This document shows, piece after piece, positions 33,835 through 43,247 of a stretch of DNA of 64,000 bases. The stretch's first letter is position 1; each line of letters starts with the position of its first letter. Below the pieces are notes generated by a model, which made no database searches, was not told the origin of the DNA, and worked only from the letters and a program-made list of their open reading frames with translations. Location of the stretch: contig JAWGHR010000001.1 in NCBI GenBank assembly GCA_032560695.1, forward strand, positions 248,001-312,000. Reading direction: 5' to 3'. This DNA comes from Peptoniphilus_A harei_B (lineage in GTDB: Bacteria; Bacillota; Clostridia; Tissierellales; Peptoniphilaceae). Made by a program: the position numbers and the translations under genes.

Positions 33835-35025
33835 TTAGAGATTGATGCCGCAGGAGTAACCAGTTGAGTTTGCAACTTGAATATTATATCCTCCAGTTAG
33901 CCCATCAACATCTATAACTTCGCCAATGAAGTATAGGCCCTTAACAAGCTTTGACTCCATAGTCTTTGGGTCAAGGTCCTTGACGTCAATTCCTCCACTA
34001 GTTACTATTGCCCTGTTGATGTCGTCTAAACTATCAAATCTTAATTTAAAGTTTTTAATTGTTTTAACAAGCCCTTCTCTCTCTTCTTTCGTAATTTGAT
34101 TTACTTTCTTGTCCCCGTGAATTTTTGCTTCATCAAGAACATAAGGGATCAAATCTCTTGGAAGGAGATTTTTCATAACATTTTCTAAGTTTTTATTTTG
34201 GTTCTCGTCAAAGTCTCTCAAGATTCTCTTATCTAACTTGTCACTTGTTAGAGCAGGCTTTAAGTCCAAGTAAAAATCAAAGTCCTTTAGTCTATTAATT
34301 CTACTTGAAGTTGTGAGGACAATGGGACCAGATATGCCCTTGTGAGTGAAGAGCATCTCGCCAAACTCTCTTGAGATGACTTTCTTATCCTTTTCAACTC
34401 TTAACTCAACATTCTTTAGGCTAAGACCTGCTAAGTCAAAATTATTAGAAAGGTTAATACCAATTAGTCCTGGCTTTGGTTCCACAAGCTTGTGACCAAA
34501 TTCTTTTCCAAACCTATAGCCGTCACCAGTGGAACCTGTGAGTTTATAAGAAACTCCTCCCGTTGCGATAACAACTTTATCAAATTTTTCCTTGTCATTT
34601 AAGATTAAGACATCTCCATCTTTTTTTATGGACTTCACTTCTGTATTAAGTCTCACTTCAACGCCCACTTGTCTTAACTTTTTTTCGTAGGTCCTTATGA
34701 CATCTGATGACTTGTCACTTGCTGGAAAGACCCTGTCCCCTCTCTCAACCTTTAATGGTAGGCCCAGGTCTTCAAAGTAATAGTAAGTTGTGAAAGGAGA
34801 AAAAGAATAAATTGATGAGAACATAAAGGAAGGATTTCTCACAAGATTTTTCATAAATTCTTTCTCGTCTACATAATTTGTTAAGTTGCACCTTCCCTTG
34901 CCTGTTATAAATAATTTTTTTCCAAGCTTTTCGTTTTTCTCAAAGAGGACAACTTCATGATTTTCTCCTGCCTTGATGGCACACATCATGCCAGCAGGTC
35001 CTCCCCCTATAATGCCTATTCTCAT
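33835..35025 (-). CDS. NAD(P)/FAD-dependent oxidoreductase, BaiN/HI0933 (YhiN) family
   Basis: This flavoprotein of 396 residues has the dinucleotide-binding start IGIIGGGPAGMMCAIKAGE, the family motif KLGKKLFITGKGRCNLTN, VIATGGVSYKLTGSTGDGY and the C-terminal TGGYNIQVANSTGYSCG. The biochemical role of most members is not established; BaiN is linked to bile acid reduction, but sequence alone does not support that here. It is the last gene of the sixteen-gene set and overlaps mnmM by 4 bases. Confidence 0.9.
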   Translation of the reverse strand: MRIGIIGGGPAGMMCAIKAGENHEVVLFEKNEKLGKKLFITGKGRCNLTNYVDEKEFMKNLVRNPSFMFSSIYSFSPFTTYYYFEDLGLPLKVERGDRVFPASDKSSDVIRTYEKKLRQVGVEVRLNTEVKSIKKDGDVLILNDKEKFDKVVIATGGVSYKLTGSTGDGYRFGKEFGHKLVEPKPGLIGINLSNNFDLAGLSLKNVELRVEKDKKVISREFGEMLFTHKGISGPIVLTTSSRINRLKDFDFYLDLKPALTSDKLDKRILRDFDENQNKNLENVMKNLLPRDLIPYVLDEAKIHGDKKVNQITKEEREGLVKTIKNFKLRFDSLDDINRAIVTSGGIDVKDLDPKTMESKLVKGLYFIGEVIDVDGLTGGYNIQVANSTGYSCGINL

Positions 35026-35576
35026 CTCATCACCTTCTTCTCAATTAAGTAAACAATGGGTGGATTGTGCTTTTGATTATAAAATTCTCTCTTCTCGACT
35101 TTGAAGATTTTTTGATCAAGAGACTTTAAAAATTCATCCACTCCCTCTCTCTCTTCAAGAGAGTTTTCGTGACCCAGGTACGAAACCACAATTATTATTC
35201 CAGCTTCATTTATTTTTTCTGCGGCCTTTCTTAAGGACTCAAGAGTTGACTCTCTTAAAGTTGTAATTTTTTTATCAGACCCTGGCAAAAAACCAAGATT
35301 ATAAATTACAAGGTCAAAACTTTCAATCCTATCAATATTTGCGTGAGAATCTAAAAATAATTCATAATTGTCATAGCCTACTAACAAGTCTCTTGCCTTA
35401 CTTAAGGCCTCTTCTTGGACATCAAAGCCATAGACAAATCCATCTTTGCCAACAGCTTTTAATAACTTTAGAGTATCATTGCCCTTGCCCACAGTTGCAT
35501 CAACTGCAATTTTTCCTAAAAAATTATGAGATAGGGCCTCATCCACTATCTCAAAATACTTTTCCTTTACTATCAT
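35022..35576 (-). CDS. mnmM: tRNA 5-aminomethyl-2-thiouridine methyltransferase, MnmM (YtqB) family
   Basis: This SAM-dependent methyltransferase of 184 residues resembles B. subtilis YtqB, shown to be MnmM, which makes mnm5s2U34 in tRNA. The SAM-binding loop is AVDATVGKGNDTLKLLKAVG, followed by VYGFDVQEEAL, then YNLGFLPGSDKKITTL and HNPPIVYLIEK, all in the family's order. It overlaps rluB and baiN by 4 bases each. The family match is by eye. Confidence 0.87.
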   Translation of the reverse strand: MIVKEKYFEIVDEALSHNFLGKIAVDATVGKGNDTLKLLKAVGKDGFVYGFDVQEEALSKARDLLVGYDNYELFLDSHANIDRIESFDLVIYNLGFLPGSDKKITTLRESTLESLRKAAEKINEAGIIIVVSYLGHENSLEEREGVDEFLKSLDQKIFKVEKREFYNQKHNPPIVYLIEKKVMR

Positions 35577-36280
35577 TTTAATCCCTTTAGATACTTAACT
35601 TCCTTTTCACTAAGATATCTGTAGTTCCCTGGTTCAAGATCTAAGAGTTGAATTTCTCCCATGGAAATTCTCTTTAACTTCTTAACCTTGTGGCCAATGT
35701 AATCAAACATCCTCTTCACTTGATGATTTTGTCCTTCAAAAATTTCAATTTCAAGAATAGAATCTTGCTTAAAAGATTTTAAAATCTTAACATTTGCTGG
35801 AGAAGTTTTTAAATCCCTAATGTTAAGTCCCTCTCTTAAGATAGAAAGCTCACGAGCATTGGGAGTTCCCTCAACAGTTACGATATATTTTTTGCCAATT
35901 TTATATCTTGGGTGCATCATAATATTAGCAAGCTGACCGTCATTAGTAAGAAAGACTAGGCCTGTTGTGTCGATGTCAAGTCTTCCCACTGGATAGACTC
36001 TGTAGTCATCTGGCACAAGGTCTGTAACAGTTAGTCTGTCCTTTTCATCAGATGCAGATGTGACAACTCCTATGGGCTTATTTAAAATCATATAAACTTT
36101 TTTGCCTTCTAAGGTTAGCCTTTTTCCTTCAAGGTAGACCCTGTCTACGTTGGGATCTATTTTTGTCCCAAGTTCTGTTACTACCTTGTCGTTAACCTTA
36201 ACTAGTCCTTCCTTTATAAACTCTTCACATTTTCTTCTCGATGCAGCTCCGCAGTGAGCCATGTATTTTTGTAATCTCAA
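35573..36280 (-). CDS. rluB: rRNA pseudouridine synthase, RsuA/RluB family
   Basis: A 235-residue enzyme that isomerises uridine in rRNA. It has an N-terminal S4 domain (RLQKYMAHCGAASRRKCEEFI) and the catalytic GRLDIDTTGLVFLTNDG, with the active Asp after Leu, then EGQNHQVKRMFDYIGH. RluB (23S U2605) is the usual assignment next to scpAB in Firmicutes; an RsuA-like target is possible. It overlaps scpB by 4 bases. Confidence 0.92.
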   Translation of the reverse strand: MRLQKYMAHCGAASRRKCEEFIKEGLVKVNDKVVTELGTKIDPNVDRVYLEGKRLTLEGKKVYMILNKPIGVVTSASDEKDRLTVTDLVPDDYRVYPVGRLDIDTTGLVFLTNDGQLANIMMHPRYKIGKKYIVTVEGTPNARELSILREGLNIRDLKTSPANVKILKSFKQDSILEIEIFEGQNHQVKRMFDYIGHKVKKLKRISMGEIQLLDLEPGNYRYLSEKEVKYLKGLK

Positions 36281-36804
36281 TTAGATTCCTCCTCTAATTC
36301 CTTTAAGTCAGGTAGCTCTTCCAAGTTTTCCATTCCAAATTTTTGTAAAAATTTTTCTGTTGTGGAATAAAGATTAGGATGACCAATCCTGTCTAACTTG
36401 CCAGAAACTTCTATTAAATCAAAATCCAAAAGTCCCTTAATAGTTGAGTCGCAATTAACTCCCCTTAGTTCCTCTACCTCTAACTTTGTCACTGGCTGCT
36501 TGTATGCAATAATAGAAAGAGTTTCGAGGGCAGGTTTCGAAAGATTTTTTTCATTTTTTTCTTGGATTAAATTTTTTAAGTAGGGTTCATTTTCTTGCTT
36601 AGTCCCCAGTTGAAACTTACCGTCAACTTCCCTAAGTCTTAGTCCCGACGTCTCGTTTTTATAATTTTCCTTCATCTCTAAGAGGATTTCTCTTGCATAG
36701 TCCTTCCTAAGTTCCAAAGTCGATGCAAGGTCCTCTAAGCTTATGGGGTCGCCCCAGATAAAAAGAATTGATTCAATTATTGATTTCAGCCTGTTCCTGT
36801 CCAT
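36277..36804 (-). CDS. scpB: Segregation and condensation protein B
   Basis: ScpB is the winged-helix partner of ScpA in the SMC-ScpAB condensin. The 175-residue protein has IESILFIWGDPISLEDLA at the start and ETLSIIAYKQPVTKLEVEEL, the family hallmark, then LYSTTEKFLQKFGMENLEELP. It overlaps scpA by 32 bases, so the two subunits are coupled. Confidence 0.95.
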   Translation of the reverse strand: MDRNRLKSIIESILFIWGDPISLEDLASTLELRKDYAREILLEMKENYKNETSGLRLREVDGKFQLGTKQENEPYLKNLIQEKNEKNLSKPALETLSIIAYKQPVTKLEVEELRGVNCDSTIKGLLDFDLIEVSGKLDRIGHPNLYSTTEKFLQKFGMENLEELPDLKELEEESN

Positions 36805-37519
36805 TGTATTCTCTCTCTTTAATTAAAATATCTGCAAAATTATCGCTTTGTTCTGCATAAATATACTCGTTCTTAATAAGTTCCAGCATTCCCAAAAAAT
36901 AAGTGATGACGTCTACCTTGTAAACTATATCCACTAAGAGGTCGCTAAATTTTATTTCCTTATTCTTGTGAAGAGCAAATTTAATCTTTCTGGCAGCATC
37001 TTCAACCTTGAAGTACTCCCTTTCAATCCCCACGACTTCCTTGTCCTTGTATCTTTTTAAGATGTTAAAAAAGGCAAGGGAAAGTTTATCCACATTAGAA
37101 TCCTTTAAGAAGTCCATTTCGCTCATAGAAAAAATTTCTGTCCTAAGCTTGTAAAAGGACTTAGACTCATATTCTTCTTGGACTTTTAAAATTTCTGAAG
37201 CTTCCTTGTACCTCTTATACTCCAAGAGACTTTCCACCAAGTCCTGTCTTGGGTCTTCTTCCTCTTCGACCTCTCCATCTAGGTCTTCTTTCTTGGGTAG
37301 AAGCATCTTGGACTTTATCTCCAAAAGAGTTGAAGCCATTAAAATAAAATCAGATGTGAGAGTTAGGTTTAACTTTTTCATGTTCTCAATGTATTTTAAA
37401 AATTCTTCAGTAATTTTAAAAATTGGTATGTCGTAAATATCTATTTCATTTTCTTTTATTAAATCTAAAAGAAGATCCATTGGACCTTCATAAGTTTTTA
37501 AAACAATATTGTATTCCAT
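36773..37519 (-). CDS. scpA: Segregation and condensation protein A (kleisin)
   Basis: ScpA is the kleisin that bridges SMC heads. The 248-residue protein begins with VLKTYEGPMDLLLDLIKENEIDIYD (hallmark around EGPLDLLL), has an acidic middle (EEEEDPRQDL) and the C-terminal winged helix (VTYFLGMLELIKNEYIYAEQ). Its start overlaps the M50 peptidase gene by 22 bases. Confidence 0.95.
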   Translation of the reverse strand: MEYNIVLKTYEGPMDLLLDLIKENEIDIYDIPIFKITEEFLKYIENMKKLNLTLTSDFILMASTLLEIKSKMLLPKKEDLDGEVEEEEDPRQDLVESLLEYKRYKEASEILKVQEEYESKSFYKLRTEIFSMSEMDFLKDSNVDKLSLAFFNILKRYKDKEVVGIEREYFKVEDAARKIKFALHKNKEIKFSDLLVDIVYKVDVITYFLGMLELIKNEYIYAEQSDNFADILIKEREYNGQEQAEINN

Positions 37520-38130
37520 AAATTAATTCCCAAAGAAATAATTCCATTGATTATTCCATAGACAATTGGCCCAATAAATTTGTCAACAAGTCCAGAAAAA
37601 ATCATTATAACTAATACAAAATAAAAATATTTTTCATACTTATAAAATTTGTATTCTAAATTTTCTGGCAAAAATGTCGCCAAGACCTTTGACCCATCAA
37701 GTGGTGGAAGGGGCACAAGGTTAAATACGCCAAGCATAATATTGTACCAAAAGATTGATGTGAAAAGTGGCACCAAGACAGATGACTTGTAATTTAAGTA
37801 AACTAAAATTATCCCAGATATAAGTCCTAGGACGAAGTTAGTAAAGACTCCTGCAAGAGAAACTAAAAGTGATGCAACTTTTCTATTTCCCTTAAACCTA
37901 TAGGGATTAATAGGCACAGCCTTTGCCCAACCAAATCTAAAAATAACCATAGAAATTAAACCCACAGGGTCAATGTGATGCAGTGGGTTTAAGCTAAGTC
38001 TTCCGTCATCCTTTGCAGTTGTATCTCCGCAGAGATAGGCCACATAACCGTGAGCTATCTCGTGAGGAATTATTGCCACCATTAGGGCAACAATGTTTAT
38101 TAATATTGATACAATATCTAAGTTATTCAT
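37498..38130 (-). CDS. Site-2 protease family (M50) membrane metallopeptidase
   Basis: An integral membrane zinc peptidase of about 210 residues with the HEIAHG zinc motif near residue 22-27 and a second metal-ligand region LVPLPPLDGSKVLA, the short YwhC/FtsH-independent type. Hydrophobic segments surround both. Substrate unknown. The ATG at 38130, 1 base after the pdp stop, is preferred to the TTG at 38139; the AGAG within the pdp end could serve either. A position before scpA is common in Firmicutes. Confidence 0.88.
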   Translation of the reverse strand: MNNLDIVSILINIVALMVAIIPHEIAHGYVAYLCGDTTAKDDGRLSLNPLHHIDPVGLISMVIFRFGWAKAVPINPYRFKGNRKVASLLVSLAGVFTNFVLGLISGIILVYLNYKSSVLVPLFTSIFWYNIMLGVFNLVPLPPLDGSKVLATFLPENLEYKFYKYEKYFYFVLVIMIFSGLVDKFIGPIVYGIINGIISLGINLWNTILF

Positions 38131-38131
38131 C

Positions 38132-39433
38132 TCAATCAATCTCTTCTATAACTAATTTATAATCTTCCTTCTTATCAGAAAAAGCATAGGCAGCCTTGAT
38201 TCTTTGAATTGCTCCCTCAACTTCATTTTCTTTTTCAGTGTAAATTGTAGCAAGCTTGTCGCCCTTTTCTACAAGGTCGCCAATTTTTTTGTGAAGGTAA
38301 ATTCCTGCAGATAAATCAAGAACATCTTCCTTCTTATGTCTTCCAGCTCCCAAGTCTCTTGATGCAATTCCAATTTCAATTGCCTCAATGGATTTTACGT
38401 AGCCAGACTCTTCTGCATAAATTTCTTTTATTATTGAAGATTTTTTAAATTTATCTGTGTCGTCAACGTAAGTCTTGTCTCCACCTTGAAGCTCAACCAT
38501 TTCTTTGAACTTTTCAATAGCAGATCCATCGCTTATTTTCTCTTCAAGAACTTTTATTGCCTCTTCTTCAGAAGATGAAATGCCTTCCATTAGCATTAAC
38601 TTGGCACCAATTCTTAGAGCAATGTCCTTTAAGTGACCTTCCTTCTTGCCCTTTAGGATGTTTATTGCTTCAATAACTTCCAGGCTATTACCTATGGCGT
38701 CGCCAAGAGGCTCTTCCATGCTAGTGATAATTGCCTTAGTGTTTCTTCCAAATTTTTTGCCAAGTTCCACCATAAGCTTTGATAGTTCTACTGCTGATGG
38801 AACGTCCTTCATAAAGGCGCCATTTCCAACCTTAACATCAAGAACTAGGGCATCTGTTCCCAGTGCAATTTTCTTTGAAAGGATAGAAGATGCTATTAAG
38901 CTAACATTATCTACAGTTGCTGTTGCATCTCTTAGAGCATATAAAAGTTTATCAGCTGGAACAATATTTTCTGTTTGACCAATTACTGCAATATTGGACT
39001 TTTTTAAGATTTCAATAAAATCTCTTCCGCCAATATTTATGTTAAAGCCAGGAATTGCTTCAAGCTTGTCAAGAGTTCCCCCTGTGTGACCAAGTCCTCT
39101 TCCACTCATCTTGGCAAAGACAAGTCCCACTGATGCAAGTAGGGGTCCAAGGACAAGAGTAACTGTATCGCCAACTCCACCTGTTGAGTGCTTGTCAACT
39201 TTTGATCCAGGAACTTCTGATAAGTCTACAGTTTCTCCTGAGTCAATCATGGCCTTAGTAAGGTAATAAGTTTCATCTAGGTTTAACTTATTAAAATATA
39301 TTGCCATTAAAAAGGCAGAAACTTGGTAGTCAGGAATTTCTCCCTTGACATAATTTTCTATAAAAAATTCTATTTCACTTTGATTTAAAACTTTATTTTC
39401 TTTTTTCTTTTGAATAATATCTAAAAAATTCAT
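38132..39433 (-). CDS. pdp: Pyrimidine-nucleoside phosphorylase
   Basis: This enzyme cleaves thymidine, uridine and deoxyuridine with phosphate. The 433-residue protein has the signature SGRGLGHTGGTLDKLEAIPG, KHSTGGVGDTVTLVLGPLL and ALRDATATVDNVSLIASSI, which fits Firmicute pyrimidine-nucleoside phosphorylases (DeoA relatives). Its start touches the end of punA (1-base overlap), making a purine and pyrimidine nucleoside salvage pair. Confidence 0.95.
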   Translation of the reverse strand: MNFLDIIQKKKENKVLNQSEIEFFIENYVKGEIPDYQVSAFLMAIYFNKLNLDETYYLTKAMIDSGETVDLSEVPGSKVDKHSTGGVGDTVTLVLGPLLASVGLVFAKMSGRGLGHTGGTLDKLEAIPGFNINIGGRDFIEILKKSNIAVIGQTENIVPADKLLYALRDATATVDNVSLIASSILSKKIALGTDALVLDVKVGNGAFMKDVPSAVELSKLMVELGKKFGRNTKAIITSMEEPLGDAIGNSLEVIEAINILKGKKEGHLKDIALRIGAKLMLMEGISSSEEEAIKVLEEKISDGSAIEKFKEMVELQGGDKTYVDDTDKFKKSSIIKEIYAEESGYVKSIEAIEIGIASRDLGAGRHKKEDVLDLSAGIYLHKKIGDLVEKGDKLATIYTEKENEVEGAIQRIKAAYAFSDKKEDYKLVIEEID

Positions 39434-40233
39434 TAAATTTCCTCGATTACTTCTTTTAATAATTCTTTAAATTTACCTGCAACTTCTTGTCCAACTTCTA
39501 CAACTTCTGTGTGATCAAGTGGAGTATCAAGAATACCTGTAGACATGTTAGTTATTGTTGAGATACCTAGGATCTTTAGACCCCTGTGTCTTGCAATAAT
39601 TGCTTCAGGCACAGTACTCATACCCACAGCATCAGCACCAAGGATCCTCGCCATTCTTACTTCAGCTGCAGTTTCATAAGATGGTCCAGTGAAGTACATG
39701 TAAACTCCCTCTTTAATGTCTATGCCAAGTTTTTTTGCAGAATTTTCTGCGACTCTAACAAGTTCTTTGTTGTAAAGGTCTGTCATATCAGGGAATCTTG
39801 GTCCAAGGTCTTCATCGTTAGGTCCAATAAGTGGATTCTTGCCCATTAGGTTGATGTGGTCCGTGATTATCATTAGGTCAGCTGGCTCAAAGTCAGTGTT
39901 AACTCCACCTGCTGCATTTGTTAGGATTATAGTTTTAATTCCAAGACCTGCAAGAACTTCTATTGGATAGACAACTTCCTTTATGTCGTAGCCTTCGTAA
40001 TAGTGGATTCTTCCCTTCATTACGCAAACTTCCTTAGAATTTATTTGACCAAAAATTAATTTTCCATCGTGTCCCTTAACTGTAGAAACTGGAAAACCAG
40101 GAATTTCTGTGTAAGGAATTTCAATTTTATCTTCAATGGAATCGGCAAAGTCACCTAGGCCTGATCCAAGTACAATACCAATTTCAGGTTGGTTTTTAAT
40201 TTTATCTTTTATATAATCAATTGATTTATTCAT
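39433..40233 (-). CDS. punA: Purine nucleoside phosphorylase (trimeric type)
   Basis: Trimeric PNP splits inosine and guanosine. The protein of about 266 residues has GIVLGSGLGDFAD, the phosphate-binding KGHDGKL and MKGRIHYYEGY, TNAAGGVN and ILGADAVGMSTVPE. The open frame reaches 40275, but the ATG at 40233 follows GGAGGAATA and gives the usual N-terminus. It overlaps nudF by 8 bases. Confidence 0.95.
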   Translation of the reverse strand: MNKSIDYIKDKIKNQPEIGIVLGSGLGDFADSIEDKIEIPYTEIPGFPVSTVKGHDGKLIFGQINSKEVCVMKGRIHYYEGYDIKEVVYPIEVLAGLGIKTIILTNAAGGVNTDFEPADLMIITDHINLMGKNPLIGPNDEDLGPRFPDMTDLYNKELVRVAENSAKKLGIDIKEGVYMYFTGPSYETAAEVRMARILGADAVGMSTVPEAIIARHRGLKILGISTITNMSTGILDTPLDHTEVVEVGQEVAGKFKELLKEVIEEI

Positions 40234-40777
40234 TATTCCTCCTAAAGTTATTGTAGTAGAGAATGCCTGCCACACTCTTCGAGTCGCTTATCTCGCCTAA
40301 GTTAACAAGTTTAAGAGCTTCATCAAATTTTATCTTTTCAACAGAAAGGTGCTCAAACTCATCAAGGTCTTGGTCACCAAGAGTTAGGTCCTCTGCATAA
40401 AAAATAAATAATTTTTCATTAGTAAAGCCTGGAGAAGAATAAATTTCTGCAAGGTAGTCAGACTTCTTAGCCTCATAACCAGTTTCTTCTTTTAGTTCTC
40501 TTAAGGCAGCCTTTTGAGGTTCCTCTCCAAAGTCAACCATTCCAGCTGGAATCTCGTAAATTTCTCTGTCAATGGCTTTCCTGTATTGTTTTATAAGAAT
40601 AATTTCATCATCTTCAGTTATGGCAACTATGCCTACAGATGGATGCCTTTCCACTATCTCTCTCTTAGTGTACTTTTGACCCCCCATCTCAACAGTATCT
40701 ACCCTAAGTTGCAGGACCTTACCGTCAAAAATCTTTGTAGATTTCATAGTTCTTTCTTCATAATTTGAATTTGTCAT
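40226..40777 (-). CDS. nudF: NUDIX hydrolase, ADP-ribose pyrophosphatase type
   Basis: A 183-residue NUDIX enzyme with the box GEEPQKAALRELKEETGYEA (GX5EX7REUXEEXGU) and the preceding IYEIPAGMVDFG, typical of ADP-ribose pyrophosphatases; SSPGFTNEKLFIFYAEDL fits this subfamily. The start directly follows the recN stop, with GGTGA inside the last recN codons as ribosome-binding site. The position before punA is consistent with ribose recycling. Confidence 0.92.
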   Translation of the reverse strand: MTNSNYEERTMKSTKIFDGKVLQLRVDTVEMGGQKYTKREIVERHPSVGIVAITEDDEIILIKQYRKAIDREIYEIPAGMVDFGEEPQKAALRELKEETGYEAKKSDYLAEIYSSPGFTNEKLFIFYAEDLTLGDQDLDEFEHLSVEKIKFDEALKLVNLGEISDSKSVAGILYYNNFRRNNE

Positions 40778-42439
40778 TTAATCACCAATCATTTCCTTTG
40801 CAGTTTCAATTGCAATTTCACTTACTTTCATTCCGCCAATTAATCTAGCAACTTCATTAACTCTCTCGTCGTAGCTTAATTTGTCAATTGTAGAAATTGT
40901 GCTATTGTTAACCACATCTTTTTTTATTGCAAAGTGTGTGTCCGCTAGGGCAACAATTTGTGGCAAGTGAGAAATTACTATAACTTGTCTATCCTTTGAA
41001 ACTTCCTTTATCTTGTTTCCAACTATTTGAGCTGTCTTTCCACTTATACCCGTATCTATTTCATCAAACACAAGAGTCGGAATGTTGTCCTTTTCTGCAA
41101 TTATGGACTTGAATCCAAGCATAATCCTTGACATTTCACCACCAGATGCAACCTTTGCCATTGGCATAAGGTCTTGACCAAGGTTTGGTGCAATTAAGAA
41201 TTCAATCTTGTCAATCCCATCAAAAGAAAGTTCTTTTTCTTTTATTTCAATTTTAAACTTTGCGTCCTTTATATTTAACTTGTTGATCTCTTCTTCAACT
41301 TTTTTCTCTAGAACTTCTGAAGTTTTTTTCCTCTTTTGACTAATTTTCTCTGCAAGAACTAGAGCTTCAGTTTCTTTATCTTCAATTTTCTTTAAGAGCT
41401 TATTTAAGTTGTCTTCAAAATTTTGTAAAAACCTAAGTCTTTCACTAATCTCTTCGTAAAAAGAATTTATAGCCTTTACATTGTTTCCATACTTTAATTT
41501 TAAATTGTTTACAAGGTCTATTCTTTCTCTTAAAAATTGAAGCCTTTCCTCGTCAATTTCACTAGAGCTTACATACCTGTCGAGGTCCTTGGCAATATCA
41601 GAAATCCTAAATCTTATGTCTTCTAGGTTTTCTTCAACTTCCTTTAAATCCTTGTTGTATCTTGTTACCTCAACTACATTGGCAATTACTCTATCTAGGA
41701 TATCTTCAAGAGAAGTCGTCTCGTAACCTTCATTTATTAGTGACTTGGCTTCAGATAATTTTATCAAGGTGTCTGTCATATTGTTAAGAAGGTTGAAATC
41801 ATCATAAAGTTCTTCGTCGTCGTAATCACTTAGACCTGCGTCTTCAATTTCTTTTATTTGGTATTCAAGTAGGTCTATCTCCCTGTCCTTATTTTGTTCC
41901 ATAGAAGACTTTTCATGATACTCATTTTTTAGAGAATTTATCTCATGAACAAGTTCCTTTAAGTTTCCAAGAAGTTCTCCTTGGTCCTTACCAGAAAAGT
42001 CATCAATTAGCTTTAACTGGTTTTTGTTGTCCATAAGGGAGATGGATTCATGCTGAGCAAAAATATCGATGAGGTGACTTGAAATCTTTGAAAGGATTTG
42101 CGATGTCACTGTCCTGTTGTTGACTCTTGTAATAGTTGGTCCCTTTTCACGAATTTCCTTTGAAACAACTACTAGGTCCCCTGACTCAATGCCATATTCA
42201 AGAAGAAGGTCCTTGGTTTCCTCGTCATAAGAAGAAAAAACAGCCTCAATAAAGGCCCTGTCCTTCCCCTTTTTTATAATGTCCTTGTTGGCCCTTTGAC
42301 CAAGAACAAGTCCAAGAGAATCTATGATTATTGACTTACCAGAACCTGTCTCTCCAGTTAAGACATTGAGACCTGGTTCAAATTCAATTTTCATATTTTC
42401 AATTATTGCAAAATTTTCGATATTTAACTCTAAAAGCAT
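40778..42439 (-). CDS. recN: DNA repair protein RecN
   Basis: RecN is an SMC-like ATPase acting early in double-strand break repair. The 553-residue protein has LNIENFAIIENMKIEFEPG, Walker A GETGSGKSIIIDSLG, central coiled coils, the signature LMPMAKVASGGEMSRIML and Walker B LVFDEIDTGISGKTA. It lies 7 bases after tlyA, as in many Firmicutes. Confidence 0.97.
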   Translation of the reverse strand: MLLELNIENFAIIENMKIEFEPGLNVLTGETGSGKSIIIDSLGLVLGQRANKDIIKKGKDRAFIEAVFSSYDEETKDLLLEYGIESGDLVVVSKEIREKGPTITRVNNRTVTSQILSKISSHLIDIFAQHESISLMDNKNQLKLIDDFSGKDQGELLGNLKELVHEINSLKNEYHEKSSMEQNKDREIDLLEYQIKEIEDAGLSDYDDEELYDDFNLLNNMTDTLIKLSEAKSLINEGYETTSLEDILDRVIANVVEVTRYNKDLKEVEENLEDIRFRISDIAKDLDRYVSSSEIDEERLQFLRERIDLVNNLKLKYGNNVKAINSFYEEISERLRFLQNFEDNLNKLLKKIEDKETEALVLAEKISQKRKKTSEVLEKKVEEEINKLNIKDAKFKIEIKEKELSFDGIDKIEFLIAPNLGQDLMPMAKVASGGEMSRIMLGFKSIIAEKDNIPTLVFDEIDTGISGKTAQIVGNKIKEVSKDRQVIVISHLPQIVALADTHFAIKKDVVNNSTISTIDKLSYDERVNEVARLIGGMKVSEIAIETAKEMIGD

Positions 42440-42446
42440 ATTTCAC

Positions 42447-43247
42447 CTAATCATTTAATTTTTCATAAGCCTTGTTTACAATTTCCTTGGCATCAAAAGT
42501 ACCAGAAGCTTCACCACAGTTTGACAAATAAATTAAAAATTCTATGTTGCCGCTTGTCCCCTTAATTGGAGAATTTGTTAAGGCCTTAATATTAAATCCT
42601 AGCTCTCCTGCAAGGTCAATTATTTTTTCTATAACTTCGATATGTACTTTTTTGTCTCTTACAATTCCACCCTTGCCAACTTTTCCCTTGCCAGCTTCAA
42701 ATTGTGGCTTCACAAGAGCGACAATTTCACCTTGAGGTCCCAAGATGTCTTTGGCAACTGGAAGAACAAGTTCAAGTGAAATAAAGGAAACATCAATAGA
42801 AATAAAGGAAACATCTTCTTCTATTATGTCCTTATCAAAATACCTTATGTTGGTCCTCTCAAGAGAGACCACTCTCTCGTTCATCCTTAGCTTGTAGTCA
42901 AGTTGGTTGTAGCCAACATCTATGGCATAAACTTTTTTTGCCCCATGCTTTAACATGCAGTGAGTAAAGCCTCCAGTTGAAGCTCCTATGTCAACACAAA
43001 CTGCATCAGTAAGATCAATTTCATATTCATCAATCATCTTCTCAAGCTTGTGGCCACCACGAGACACAAAGGAGTCTTCCAGACCCTTTATGTAAATTTT
43101 TTCATCTTCCTTTAGTTGAGTCCCTGGCTTATCCACCCTGTCTGTTCCTATAAAAACTTTGCCTTCCATTATTAGTCTCTTGGCCTTTTCCCTGGAATCA
43201 ATTAGTCCCTTTTCAACTAATAAGACATCTGCTCGTTTTTTTGCCAT
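42447..43247 (-). CDS. tlyA: TlyA-family rRNA (cytidine-2'-O)-methyltransferase
   Basis: A 266-residue protein with an N-terminal S4 RNA-binding domain (KKRADVLLVEKGLIDSREKA) and a C-terminal FtsJ-like SAM fold (CVDIGASTGGFTHCMLKHGA, LVKPQFEAGKGKVGKGGIV). TlyA methylates 16S and 23S rRNA; some relatives are called hemolysins for historical reasons. It starts at the end of the ispA gene (1-base overlap) and precedes recN. Confidence 0.93.
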   Translation of the reverse strand: MAKKRADVLLVEKGLIDSREKAKRLIMEGKVFIGTDRVDKPGTQLKEDEKIYIKGLEDSFVSRGGHKLEKMIDEYEIDLTDAVCVDIGASTGGFTHCMLKHGAKKVYAIDVGYNQLDYKLRMNERVVSLERTNIRYFDKDIIEEDVSFISIDVSFISLELVLPVAKDILGPQGEIVALVKPQFEAGKGKVGKGGIVRDKKVHIEVIEKIIDLAGELGFNIKALTNSPIKGTSGNIEFLIYLSNCGEASGTFDAKEIVNKAYEKLND